The notes beneath the pieces are model-generated. The model worked only from the letters and a program-made list of their open reading frames with translations. It made no database searches and was not told the origin of the DNA. 64,000 nt of DNA from NCBI GenBank assembly GCA_900167925.1, contig FUZM01000002.1, forward strand, positions 248,001 to 312,000, in the 5' to 3' direction. Made by a program: the position numbers and the translations under genes. This DNA is from Bacteroidales bacterium WCE2008 (GTDB lineage Bacteria; Bacteroidota; Bacteroidia; Bacteroidales; UBA932). Positions 1 through 8,513 of the stretch are shown one piece after another. Every line of letters begins with the position of its first letter. The first letter of the stretch is position 1.

Positions 1-888
1 CCTCCTGCACTCGACAGTTACTCCAGGGTCGCTGGTGGCAAACTCTGCTGACAGAGCCTTGCCGAACTCGATGAAACGGCGGGAGAATTCCTCGCTCCTG
101 GAAGAAGGCACGGCCACGATGGCCTCGCATTCTCTCGGGATGGCGTTATGCTTGTTTCCGCCTTTGAAGAGAATGAGCTGGAAACCGGAACCGAGTTCCG
201 AATAAAGGAAACGGGCGAGCTGCTGGATGGTATTGCAGCGCTCTTTATTGATATCGTCGCCGCTATGACCACCCATGGCTCCGAAAATCCTCAGATGAAG
301 CCTGTCGGAACCGGGACTTACGAATTCAGTCTGGTACTCGAAGGTCGCGGTGGTATTGACTCCGCCGGCGCAGCCTACGAAAAGCTGGCCTTCGTCCTCC
401 GAATCGAGGTTGATAAGGGTCTTTCCGGTAATGAAGCCTGGCTCAAGGGCCATGGCTCCGTCCATTCCGGTCTCTTCGGAGATAGTGAAAAGACACTCTA
501 TGCGGCCCATGGGAAGATCGCTGTCAAGGAGAGCCAGACAGGCGGCCACACCGATACCGTCATCAGCACCGAGAGTGGTATCCTTGGCTATCATCCAGCC
601 ATCTTCTATGACATAGCTGATCGGATCCTTGGCGAAATCATGGGAACAGCCTGCGTTTTTCTCGCAGACCATATCCTGATGCCCCTGAAGCACAAGCGTA
701 GGGACATTTTCTTTACCTTTTGATGCTGGTTTTGCTATTACGACGTTGCCGGTAGAGTCTGTCTTGCACTCAAGCTCTCTGTCGGCGGCGAATTTCTGAA
801 GAAATGCGGTCATCTGCTCTTCGTGACCGGATTCCCGCGGGATTTTGGTAATCTCGCGGAAAATTTCAAGAACTGATTCTGAATTCAT
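1..888 (-). CDS. pepD: Cytosolic aminoacyl-histidine dipeptidase, 3' end outside window
   Basis: Start codon at 888-886 on the minus strand. The frame stays open for 296 codons to base 1, so the C-terminal part lies outside the window. The translation has the M20-family metal-binding motif GHQDMV, then LGADDGIGVA and TISEETGMDGA, and GGHSGDDINKER further on, all in the order typical of PepD (Xaa-His dipeptidase), a cytosolic zinc peptidase that hydrolyses dipeptides. Full-length members are about 480-490 residues. It is transcribed in the same direction as dnaA, with only 11 bp between the dnaA stop and this start, so it may be read from the dnaA transcript. The family call is firm; exact substrate range is not visible. 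Confidence 0.93.
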   Translation of the reverse strand, partial: MNSESVLEIFREITKIPRESGHEEQMTAFLQKFAADRELECKTDSTGNVVIAKPASKGKENVPTLVLQGHQDMVCEKNAGCSHDFAKDPISYVIEDGWMIAKDTTLGADDGIGVAACLALLDSDLPMGRIECLFTISEETGMDGAMALEPGFITGKTLINLDSEDEGQLFVGCAGGVNTTATFEYQTEFVSPGSDRLHLRIFGAMGGHSGDDINKERCNTIQQLARFLYSELGSGFQLILFKGGNKHNAIPRECEAIVAVPSSRSEEFSRRFIEFGKALSAEFATSDPGVTVECRR

Positions 889-899
889 AATCCTGTATT

Positions 900-2321
900 T
901 TAACGTACAGGCACAAGCATTTTTTCAATATCGGAAACATACTGCCTGAAGGTCTTGTCGGTAGACATCAGGTCCGAAACCGTAGAACATGCATGAAGCA
1001 CTGTAGCGTGATCTTTTCCTCCAAGTTCTGTGCCTATTGTAGAGAGAGAGCAGTTGATAAGGGTGCGGCTCATGTACATGGCAATCTGACGGGCCTGCAC
1101 GATGTTGCGCTTCCTCGACTTGGAAAGAAGAGTGTCCCTGGTTATGTTGAAGTACTCGCAGACTATCTTCTGCACCTTGTCGATAGTGATATCGTTCTTT
1201 TCCTCCCCTACTATCTTGCCGGTAACCTGCTCGGCAAGCTCGACAGTGATCTCCTTGTGGATAAGGGTCGCATAGGCTATTATCGATATCAGCGCTCCCT
1301 CAAGCTCCCTGAAATTGGACTTGATGCGGGTGGCCAGATATACAAGGACATCTTCACTTACCACTACTCCCTCACGGAAAGCCCTTGCCTTGAGCATCTC
1401 AAGCCTTGTGGTATATGTAGGCACCTGGAGCTCTACGGAAAGTCCCCATTTCATCCTGGAGAGAAGTCTTTCCTCGAAGTTCTGGAGATCTGCAGGAGCG
1501 CGGTCCGAAGTGAAGATCAACTGCTTGCCGTTCTCGTGCAGATGGTTGAAGATGTTGAAGAATGCGCTCTGACTTCCCTGGCCGATGAGATCCTGGATAT
1601 CATCGACTATGAGCACATCGATCTTCATGTAAAACGCTATGAAGTCAGTGAGTTTGTTCCGGATATGGACAGCATCCATGTACTGGGTCTTGAACTCGTT
1701 TCCGGTGACATAGAGCACCACGAGGTCAGGATATTTCTTCTTTATGGCTATACCGATGGCCTGGGCCAGATGAGTCTTGCCGAGTCCAGGGCCGCCGAAC
1801 AGGAACAGAGGGTTGAAAGGCGTGTTGCCCGGAGCCTCCGAGATGCTGTGTCCTGCGGTTATGCCCATCTTGTTGCATTCGCCCTCCACGAGGTTGTCGA
1901 AACAATAGACAGGATTAAGTCTTGGGTTGATCTGAATCTTCTTGAGACCAGGGAATACAAAAGGTCCGGGATTTCCGGCCGTCGGATAAGTATTGACGCT
2001 TACCGATTTGTTGACAGGGACATTACCGTGGGAGGCAGGGAAAGACATCGCCGGCTGGGTGGTCACCACCTTAGTCTTATAAACGAGTTTTGCGCCTGCG
2101 CCTATGACTCTTTTGAGGGTCTTCTGGAGAACATCCAGATAAAGGTCTTCAAGATACTCGCGATAGAAATCGGACGGAACTTCTATAGTTATCGTCTGGT
2201 CCTTGAAGGATACCGGAACGATAGGCTTGAACCACATATCGAACTTCTTAGGTTCAACGATTTGTTCGATGATCCTGAGACAGTTATTCCATACGTCAAT
2301 ATGTGTGTTGTTTCGGTCCAT
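900..2321 (-). CDS. dnaA: Chromosomal replication initiator protein DnaA
   Basis: The 473-residue protein has full DnaA architecture: an N-terminal interaction domain (about 1-80), a variable linker (about 85-135), an AAA+ core with Walker A GGPGLGKT at 176-183 and Walker B around VDDIQD (about 239-244), and a C-terminal HTH domain IV with the signature KDHATVLHACS near residue 437. DnaA binds DnaA boxes and opens the replication origin as an ATP-bound filament. The start is supported by the match of the first residues to domain I and the AT-rich non-coding stretch upstream. pepD follows 11 bp downstream. Nothing appears degenerate. Confidence 0.98.
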   Translation of the reverse strand: MDRNNTHIDVWNNCLRIIEQIVEPKKFDMWFKPIVPVSFKDQTITIEVPSDFYREYLEDLYLDVLQKTLKRVIGAGAKLVYKTKVVTTQPAMSFPASHGNVPVNKSVSVNTYPTAGNPGPFVFPGLKKIQINPRLNPVYCFDNLVEGECNKMGITAGHSISEAPGNTPFNPLFLFGGPGLGKTHLAQAIGIAIKKKYPDLVVLYVTGNEFKTQYMDAVHIRNKLTDFIAFYMKIDVLIVDDIQDLIGQGSQSAFFNIFNHLHENGKQLIFTSDRAPADLQNFEERLLSRMKWGLSVELQVPTYTTRLEMLKARAFREGVVVSEDVLVYLATRIKSNFRELEGALISIIAYATLIHKEITVELAEQVTGKIVGEEKNDITIDKVQKIVCEYFNITRDTLLSKSRKRNIVQARQIAMYMSRTLINCSLSTIGTELGGKDHATVLHACSTVSDLMSTDKTFRQYVSDIEKMLVPVR

Positions 2322-2595
2322 TATTGCTTTTCGAGATTGCTGTGCAAAATTGGGGTAAAAAAAATTAATAAAAAATTAAAAATCCTATTGTAATTATAGA
2401 ATATTTTGTTTTATAAATAAAGCGGGGACCTAAAAATACCGATTTTATAACTATCTATAAATCAAATATTTACAAAAACACATATTGATTCCAACGCGGA
2501 ATTTTAAAGGTTATAGATTTGAGAGATTCTAAATTAATAAATTCGAGTATTTTACCCTTTCTAATACCCTCTGAAGGGTAAAAATACAGAACCTT
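2322..2595. other. AT-rich intergenic region upstream of dnaA
   Basis: About 270 bp between the dnaA start and the amidase stop, with strong A/T bias and several TATAAA/TTTATA runs. It must hold the dnaA promoter, but I found no clean TAnnTTTG element. I see no exact TTATCCACA DnaA box. The end nearest the amidase holds the inverted repeat listed separately. It could be an origin region by position, but the sequence does not show it. Confidence 0.4.
2550..2583 (-). terminator. Inverted repeat after the amidase gene, probable terminator
   Basis: TTTTACCCTT (2550-2559) and AAGGGTAAAA (2574-2583) are perfect 10-bp arms around a 14-nt loop, 12 bp past the amidase stop. A competing short hairpin ACCCT-CTGA-AGGGT is nested in it (2566-2579). 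The U run is weak on the minus strand, so termination efficiency is uncertain. Confidence 0.5.
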
Positions 2596-3771
2596 TTACT
2601 TCACGATTTCAACATTTTCCCCATCCACCTTTACAACGAAAGAATCAGGGAAAAATTTCTGAAGTTCGTCATTCTTTTTTCTGGCCTCGGAAAGAGAGTC
2701 GGAAACACCGACGACATACTTGTATAATCTGCCCGTCCAGATGATTTTTGGCTTATGACCTTTGAAGAAACTGTCATTCGCCGGACGCCTTCTTCCGGAA
2801 GCCAGAATCTGGGTGCCATAATACACTCCGGAAACAGGCGCCTCTTCCTCTACGGCAACGGGCTTAACCTCAGGCGCAGCCGGCTTTATATCCTCGCGCT
2901 TCGGTTCTTCGCGCCTGGCTTCGACCGGTATGGCTCCGCCGGACTTGAGGCTGTTGTCATATTTGTTCTTGAAAGCGACGAATGCCTTGAACAACCCCTC
3001 TGCGATACTGTTTTTTCCGGCATCGCTCCTGAATACTTCAAGATCGCCCGCGTTGGATATGAAGCCGCACTCTACAAGCACTGCCGGCATAGTGGTGCGC
3101 CAGAGGACAAGGAAAGGATTCTGACGTACTCCCCTGCTGCGCGGGATCTTGCTGGTCCCGAGGGCCTTGTCGACCTCGGCGGCAAAGTCCAGACTGTGCT
3201 CCAGATGGGCATTCTGCATCAAATTGAAAAATATGAATGATTCCGGATCGGACGGGTCGAAACCCTGGTATTTCGTGGTATAGTCATCCTCGAGAAGGAT
3301 CACGGAGTTCTCTCGGCGGGTAAGTTCCATATTGCTGCGGAACAAATCCCTGTTCTTGTTGGAAGACTGGCCGAGCACATGGACAGAGTGACCGTTGGCG
3401 GTGTTGTTGGTCGTCGCGTCTATATGGATCGAAATGAACAGGTCGGCGTTATTCTTGTTGGCGATAGCCGCCCTGTCGTTAAGAGGGATGAATCTGTCGT
3501 CGGATCTTGTCATGACTACCTTGACTCCCGGATATGCCGCCCTGATCTTGTCTCTCAGCTTGAGGGCTATCGACAGAGCGATATCCTTTTCCCTGGTCTT
3601 CTTGCTGTCACGACTAACACAGCCGGCGTCATGACCGCCGTGACCCGGGTCGATACATACCGTCTTTAGTGCTAACTTAGTGTCTGATTGTGCCGTCAGA
3701 ACGGCAGGAAAGGCCATTAAAGCAATGAATATTGCTCCAATGATTGTTATATGTTTTTGTGAATGTCTCAA
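2596..3771 (-). CDS. N-acetylmuramoyl-L-alanine amidase (Amidase_3) with C-terminal SPOR-like tail
   Basis: A secreted peptidoglycan amidase that cleaves the bond between MurNAc and the stem peptide. The zinc-amidase motifs are visible: DPGHGGHDAG, an E in TREKDIAL, SIHIDA, and VECGFISN. An N-terminal signal peptide is followed by AQSDTK, and a Pro/Glu linker leads to a C-terminal part (GRLYKYVVG...FPDSFVVKVDGENV) like a SPOR peptidoglycan-binding fold. I chose the TTG at 3771-3769: it gives 391 residues starting directly at the basic N-region of the signal peptide. The nearest in-frame ATG upstream would run back through the lptD promoter and 5' end. A minus-strand TACATTTG (3802-3795) sits just upstream of this TTG. 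The divergent neighbour is lptD. Confidence 0.88.
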   Translation of the reverse strand: MRHSQKHITIIGAIFIALMAFPAVLTAQSDTKLALKTVCIDPGHGGHDAGCVSRDSKKTREKDIALSIALKLRDKIRAAYPGVKVVMTRSDDRFIPLNDRAAIANKNNADLFISIHIDATTNNTANGHSVHVLGQSSNKNRDLFRSNMELTRRENSVILLEDDYTTKYQGFDPSDPESFIFFNLMQNAHLEHSLDFAAEVDKALGTSKIPRSRGVRQNPFLVLWRTTMPAVLVECGFISNAGDLEVFRSDAGKNSIAEGLFKAFVAFKNKYDNSLKSGGAIPVEARREEPKREDIKPAAPEVKPVAVEEEAPVSGVYYGTQILASGRRRPANDSFFKGHKPKIIWTGRLYKYVVGVSDSLSEARKKNDELQKFFPDSFVVKVDGENVEIVK

Positions 3772-3787
3772 AATGGTCTTATATTTG
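3756..3787 (+). promoter_or_regulatory. lptD promoter (TTTG-N20-TATATTTG)
   Basis: TTTG at 3756-3759 and TATATTTG at 3780-3787, 20 nt apart, match the Bacteroidetes primary sigma consensus. The expected start near 3794 leaves a leader of about 40 nt before the lptD ATG. The promoter overlaps the first codons of the amidase gene. Confidence 0.75.
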
Positions 3788-3794
3788 CATTTTG

Positions 3795-3825
3795 CAAATG
3801 TAACAAAATTTGCGGTTAATCGAAA
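3795..3825 (-). promoter_or_regulatory. Amidase promoter, interlocked with the lptD promoter
   Basis: On the minus strand, TACATTTG (3802-3795) is preceded by TTTC (3825-3822) at 19 nt. The two opposing -7 elements share the inverted repeat ATTTGCA-TTT-TGCAAAT (3783-3799). The transcript would start near 3788, about 17 nt before the TTG start codon. Confidence 0.6.
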
Positions 3826-3832
3826 CCATTTG

Positions 3833-6628
3833 ATGTCATTATTATATAGAAAAAGAGGTATTTCCCAGTTGACAGGCAGGTACATACTTGCCGGCGTCGT
3901 GGCGTTGCTTATGGTCTCGATATCCCTGACCGGAGAGGCCCAGGACAGGAACAGGCGCAACAGGAGGCACCGCACGACCTTCAGCCAGGCGGTCGAATAC
4001 CATCCTGACAGCGTCGTGATCTCCGACTCGCTCAGGGCCGTCCGCGATTCTATCCACAAAGCGGATTCCCTTTTCAAGATCGACTCCACAGCCCTTCAGA
4101 AGCAGAGCTCTCTCAATGCTCCGGCATTCACCGGCGCGAAAGACTCGATCATCGAGGTCTTCTCCGACGGACAGAGGAAAGTATATTACTACGGCGAAGT
4201 CAACGTCAAATACGACAACATGGAACTCTCTGCCGATTTCATGGAATATGACATGAAGACCGGCACCGTCTATGCCCGCGGAACATACGATTCCGTCGCC
4301 CAGGAGTGGAAGGGACTTCCGGAAATGAAGCAGGGCAAGGATACATACAAGATGGAGGAACTGCGGTATAATTTCAGCACCCGCAAGGCCAGGATTACCA
4401 ACATGATTACCCAGCAGGAGGAAGGCCTCCTGCATGGAAAGCAGATCAAGATGATGCCTGACAAGTCCATCAATATCACAAGCGGACAATATACGGTCTG
4501 CGATCTCGATGAACCTCACTACTACCTGCATCTATATGCCGCGAAGGTGATTACCAAACCGTCCCAGAAGACCGTGTTCGGTCCGGCCTGGCCGGTCATC
4601 GAGGATGTGCCTTTCCCGGTCGTACTGCCGTTCGGATTCATTCCTAAGCGTCCGAACCGTGCCACCGGACTTCTGATGCCGACATTCGGAGAAGAGACTT
4701 CCCGTGGTTTCTATCTCAGGGATCTCGGAATGTATTTCGTGTTCGGGGATTATATCGACATGTCCGTCACCGGAGACTATTATACTCTCGGATCGTGGGC
4801 TATTGACGTAAATTCAAGATACAAAGTCAATTACAAATATTCCGGAAATTTTTCCCTGACTAGGTCCGTCGACCAGACAGGAGAAAAAGGAAGCAACGAT
4901 TTCTTCCAGACCAAGAACTTTTCAGTACGATGGTCTCATCAGCAGGACAGTAAGTTCATGCCGGGAACGACGTTCAGCGCCTCTGTCAATTTCTCCAGCC
5001 CGTCCAACAACAGGTATAATTCCAGGTCGATCGGCGAAGCCCTGCAGACCCAGGCAGGATCTTCCATATCCCTTACGAAAAACTGGAACGGAAAGTTCAA
5101 CCTGTCCATAAATGCGATGCATCAGCAGAACTCCGTGGACAGTTCCTATAGCTTTACCCTTCCGAATCTTACTTTCACTGTCTCAAAGTTTTATCCGTTC
5201 AAGAGAAAGAATCGTGTAGGCAAGGAACAATTCTATGAAAGATTCTCTTTCGGCTATACGACGACTCTGCAGAACAAGGTGCAGTTCAAGTCTTCCGAGT
5301 TCATGAAGGACGGCTTTCTGGACAAGTTCAAGAACGGTATGCACCACGACTTCAACATCGGTCTTCCTGATTTTTCACTCGCCAAATATATAAAAGTGAC
5401 CCCGTCCGTCAGGTATGATATGAACTGGTTTTTCAGGGATTGCGAATTTGTCTATGACGAGGAAAAGGGAGAACGTGTCAGGGTTGAGGGCAAACAGTTC
5501 GACACTTTCGGTATAACGCAGTCATATTCCGGCTCCGTAACGGCTTCTACCAACATCTACGGAATGTTCAATTTCGGCAAGATGCATAAGCTTCAGGCTA
5601 TCAGACACGTGATAAAGCCGAACATATCCTTGAGCCTGAGTCCTGAACTGGGTACAAGAGCCAACGGATGGCGCACCCTTGAGTATATCGACAAGAACGG
5701 GAAACCGGTGACATACGATTACAACATCTATGACGGACAGCTCAATTCGGCTCCACGCAAAGGCCGTTCGGCGACGATGAGTCTGTCGATCAACAACAAT
5801 CTCGAAGCCAAGGTCAGAGATTTGAGGGACACTACCGGAAAAGGCACAAAGAAAGTCAAGCTGATTGACCAGCTCAGCATCAGGACCGGTTACAACTTCC
5901 TTGCGGACTCTTTGAAACTCAACACTATTACAGTCGACTTGTCCACTTCCATATTCGAAAAGGTCGGAATAAGCATGGGAGCCAATCTCGATCCGTATGC
6001 CGTGGATTACAGGGGCAGAAGATATGACAGATTCAATTTTCTGAAGGAAGGTCTCGGCAAAGCCTTGAGGCTCACGAATGCCCATGCTTCCCTTTCATAT
6101 ACCCTTTCCGGGAAAGGCGCCATCAATGGAAACGACGGTTCTAAATCGTCCTCCGGAGACGAAGGCAGGTCCGGTGGAGACAGGAGCGCAGCCGATTATT
6201 ACAGAAGAGTATATTACCACCCTATGACCGGAGAGTATATCCCCGGGGGATGGGTTTATTATACAAATCCTAACGTTCCTTGGTCTGTCAACCTGAATTA
6301 CAGTTTCACCTATTCAAAAAGCTACCAGTACACCAACAAGGAACTGATAGAAAAGAACAATTTCACCCAGACCCTCGGAGTCAACGGTAACATAAAACTG
6401 TCCCCGAAGATGGCTATGAACTTCATGACCAACTTCGATATAATGGCCATGAAGATGACGACCTCACAGTACTCTTTCACATATGACCTGCACTGTTTCA
6501 ACATTGCTGTCTCGTGGGTTCCGTCAGGAAAATTCCAGAGTTGGAGCTTCCGCATCGCCGCCAATGCTTCCGCCCTTGCGGACCTTCTCCGCTTCAAGAA
6601 GAGCACAAGCTACTGGGATAGATACTAA
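3833..6628 (+). CDS. lptD: LPS-assembly protein LptD (OstA family), outer-membrane beta-barrel
   Basis: 931 residues. A signal peptide (about 1-40, ending near TGEAQ) is followed by an N-terminal OstA/LptA-like beta-jellyroll (about 65-230), then a long beta-barrel rich in aromatic alternating strands. The segment around LPFGFIPKRPNRATG and the following GFYLRDLGMY matches the lumenal start of Bacteroidetes LptD barrels. The protein inserts lipopolysaccharide into the outer leaflet. I chose the ATG at 3833 because the promoter at 3756-3787 lies inside the longer reading frame that starts at 3680, and this ATG precedes a normal signal peptide. A Gly/Ser-rich loop lies at about residues 765-785. 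No LptE-like gene is adjacent. Confidence 0.9.
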   Translation: MSLLYRKRGISQLTGRYILAGVVALLMVSISLTGEAQDRNRRNRRHRTTFSQAVEYHPDSVVISDSLRAVRDSIHKADSLFKIDSTALQKQSSLNAPAFTGAKDSIIEVFSDGQRKVYYYGEVNVKYDNMELSADFMEYDMKTGTVYARGTYDSVAQEWKGLPEMKQGKDTYKMEELRYNFSTRKARITNMITQQEEGLLHGKQIKMMPDKSINITSGQYTVCDLDEPHYYLHLYAAKVITKPSQKTVFGPAWPVIEDVPFPVVLPFGFIPKRPNRATGLLMPTFGEETSRGFYLRDLGMYFVFGDYIDMSVTGDYYTLGSWAIDVNSRYKVNYKYSGNFSLTRSVDQTGEKGSNDFFQTKNFSVRWSHQQDSKFMPGTTFSASVNFSSPSNNRYNSRSIGEALQTQAGSSISLTKNWNGKFNLSINAMHQQNSVDSSYSFTLPNLTFTVSKFYPFKRKNRVGKEQFYERFSFGYTTTLQNKVQFKSSEFMKDGFLDKFKNGMHHDFNIGLPDFSLAKYIKVTPSVRYDMNWFFRDCEFVYDEEKGERVRVEGKQFDTFGITQSYSGSVTASTNIYGMFNFGKMHKLQAIRHVIKPNISLSLSPELGTRANGWRTLEYIDKNGKPVTYDYNIYDGQLNSAPRKGRSATMSLSINNNLEAKVRDLRDTTGKGTKKVKLIDQLSIRTGYNFLADSLKLNTITVDLSTSIFEKVGISMGANLDPYAVDYRGRRYDRFNFLKEGLGKALRLTNAHASLSYTLSGKGAINGNDGSKSSSGDEGRSGGDRSAADYYRRVYYHPMTGEYIPGGWVYYTNPNVPWSVNLNYSFTYSKSYQYTNKELIEKNNFTQTLGVNGNIKLSPKMAMNFMTNFDIMAMKMTTSQYSFTYDLHCFNIAVSWVPSGKFQSWSFRIAANASALADLLRFKKSTSYWDRY

Positions 6629-6667
6629 TTTCCAGTGGTTTATTACTATATTTAAATATAATTTTAC

Positions 6668-6738
6668 TATATTTGCAGAACTAGATACGGCTCTGTCCCG
6701 CATTTCTGGGATTCAATACAGAGTCTTCCCTGTTTTTT
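6668..6738 (+). promoter_or_regulatory. rho promoter element and leader hairpin
   Basis: TATATTTG (6668-6675) is a good -7 element without a clear TTTG upstream. The leader then holds CTCTGT (6691-6696) pairing with ACAGAG (6718-6723), enclosing CCC (6697-6699) and GGG (6708-6710), followed by T6 at 6733-6738. It could be an attenuator of rho or, less likely, a terminator for lptD. Confidence 0.5.
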
Positions 6739-6773
6739 AAAAAGATTTTTGATTTAACCTAAGAGTATTAAAT

Positions 6774-8492
6774 ATGCCACACAGTTTACTTGAGCTGAAT
6801 TCAATGTCAGAAGATCAGCTCCGATCGCTGGCGGACGAACTTGGAATCAAAGGCACCAAGAAAATGGATGCCGAAGCCCTCGGCTATGCAATCCTTGACC
6901 AGGAAGCCGTCAACAAATCCAAGGAACAGCCGCAGCAGCAGCCACAGGAGAAACGCAAGAGAGGCCGTCCTAAAAAGGAGGTAGAAGCAGCTCCGGCAAA
7001 GGAAAAAAAGCAGCCAAAGGAGAAGCCGGCACCGGCACAGGCTCCGGTCCAGGCTCCGGCCCAGGCCCCGGCTGAAAGCAATTCAGCACCACAACAGACT
7101 CAGAAGAAAGGACGTAAAGCCAAAGTCCAGGAAAAACCAGCCGAAGAGCCGGCAGTAAAGGAGAATGCTCCTGAAGAGGCAGCAAAACCACAGAGACTTC
7201 CTCGCGAAGAGTACCTGAAACTCAAACAGGAACGCCGCCAGCAGCAGATTCAGCAGAAACAGCAGGCCGCTGCGCAGGAAATCCTCGCAGAAGTGGAGCA
7301 GCAGGCCCAGAAGCCTCAGAAACAGCCTAAACAGCAGCTACCTTCCAAAGTAGAATTCGATGGTACCGTAGAAGCTACCGGAGTTCTCGAAATCATGCCT
7401 GACGGATACGGTTTCCTCCGCTCTTCAGACTACAACTATCTCAACTCCCCTGACGATATCTACGTATCCCAGCAGCAGATCAAGGTCAACGCCCTCAAGA
7501 CAGGCGATACAGTGACCGGCGAGATACGTCCTCCAAAGGAGGGCGACAAATACTTCCCTCTCGTAAGCATCAAATACATCAACGGGCGTACTCCGGAGTT
7601 CATCCGCGACAGGGTTCCGTTCGATTTCCTCACCCCTCTCTTCCCGGACGAGAAATTCAACCTTCTCGGACATGGTCATGAGAAAGACATCTCTTGCCGC
7701 ATCGTGGACATGTTCACCCCTATCGGAAAAGGCCAGCGCGGACTTATCGTAGCCCAGCCTAAGACCGGTAAGACCATGCTCCTCAAATCTATCGCAAACG
7801 CCATCGCCGACAACCATCCTGAGGTTTACGAAATCGTCCTTCTTATCGACGAGCGTCCTGAAGAGGTTACCGACATGAGCCGAAGCGTAAAGGCAGAAGT
7901 CGTAGCATCAACCTTCGACGAGCCTGCAGAAAGGCACGTAAAGGTTGCGAACATGGTTCTCGACAAGGCCCGCAGACTCGTTGAATGCGGTCATGATGTC
8001 GTCATCCTCCTCGATTCCATCACACGTCTCGCACGTGCATACAATACCGTACAGCCTGCTTCCGGAAAGGTTCTTACCGGTGGTGTGGATGCCAACGCCC
8101 TCCAGAAGCCTAAACGCTTCTTCGGAGCCGCACGTAACATCGAAGGCGGCGGATCGCTCACTATCCTCGCGACCGCTCTCACGGAGACCGGTTCAAAGAT
8201 GGATGACGTGATCTTCGAGGAATTCAAGGGCACCGGCAACATGGAGCTCCAGCTCGACAGGACCCTTTCCAACAGACGTATATTCCCGTCAGTCAACGTA
8301 GTACTCTCAAGTACCCGTCGTGACGACCTTCTCTATGCGCCTGACCAGGGCAACAGGATCTGGATTCTCCGCAAGCTGCTTGCAGAGATGAACCCTATTG
8401 AAGCAATGAATTTCATGCTGCGTCTGATGGACGAGCATAAGACAAATCAGGACCTCCTTGACAACATGAGCAAGGTAAGCCCGAGGGATTAG
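6774..8492 (+). CDS. rho: Transcription termination factor Rho with large low-complexity insertion
   Basis: 572 residues against about 420 in E. coli. Residues 1-45 form the Rho N-terminal helical domain. Residues about 48-195 are a Gln/Pro/Lys/Ala-rich insertion. Then come the RNA-binding OB fold ([17 protein letters not shown], from about 199), the P-loop PKTGKT at 329-334, and the hexameric ATPase core with the Q- and R-loop region ([24 protein letters not shown]). Rho is an RNA translocase that terminates untranslated transcripts. Insertions of this kind are typical of Bacteroidetes; the disordered region of B. thetaiotaomicron Rho has been linked to phase separation. The gene is monocistronic, facing carB tail to tail. 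Confidence 0.98.
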   Translation: MPHSLLELNSMSEDQLRSLADELGIKGTKKMDAEALGYAILDQEAVNKSKEQPQQQPQEKRKRGRPKKEVEAAPAKEKKQPKEKPAPAQAPVQAPAQAPAESNSAPQQTQKKGRKAKVQEKPAEEPAVKENAPEEAAKPQRLPREEYLKLKQERRQQQIQQKQQAAAQEILAEVEQQAQKPQKQPKQQLPSKVEFDGTVEATGVLEIMPDGYGFLRSSDYNYLNSPDDIYVSQQQIKVNALKTGDTVTGEIRPPKEGDKYFPLVSIKYINGRTPEFIRDRVPFDFLTPLFPDEKFNLLGHGHEKDISCRIVDMFTPIGKGQRGLIVAQPKTGKTMLLKSIANAIADNHPEVYEIVLLIDERPEEVTDMSRSVKAEVVASTFDEPAERHVKVANMVLDKARRLVECGHDVVILLDSITRLARAYNTVQPASGKVLTGGVDANALQKPKRFFGAARNIEGGGSLTILATALTETGSKMDDVIFEEFKGTGNMELQLDRTLSNRRIFPSVNVVLSSTRRDDLLYAPDQGNRIWILRKLLAEMNPIEAMNFMLRLMDEHKTNQDLLDNMSKVSPRD

Positions 8493-8494
8493 GA

Positions 8495-8512
8495 ATCCGG
8501 TTTTTACCGGAT
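8495..8512. terminator. Short hairpin between convergent rho and carB
   Basis: ATCCGG (8495-8500) and CCGGAT (8507-8512) flank the loop TTTTTA. It fills the gap between the rho stop (8492) and the carB stop (8514), so it could serve both strands. No T-tract follows it, so confidence is moderate. Confidence 0.5.
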
Positions 8513-8513
8513 C

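Noticed and set aside
993..2393. Long plus-strand open frame opposite dnaA
   Set aside because: Antisense shadow of the conserved dnaA gene; no family-like sequence.
2322..2549. oriC next to dnaA
   Set aside because: AT-rich, but no DnaA-box cluster is visible and Bacteroidales origins need not lie beside dnaA.
3680..3832. N-terminal extension of lptD
   Set aside because: It would translate the lptD promoter and the antisense of the amidase signal peptide; a proper signal peptide starts at 3833.
3772..4089. N-terminal extension of the amidase back to an ATG at 4089
   Set aside because: Antisense of lptD and no signal-peptide character before 3771.
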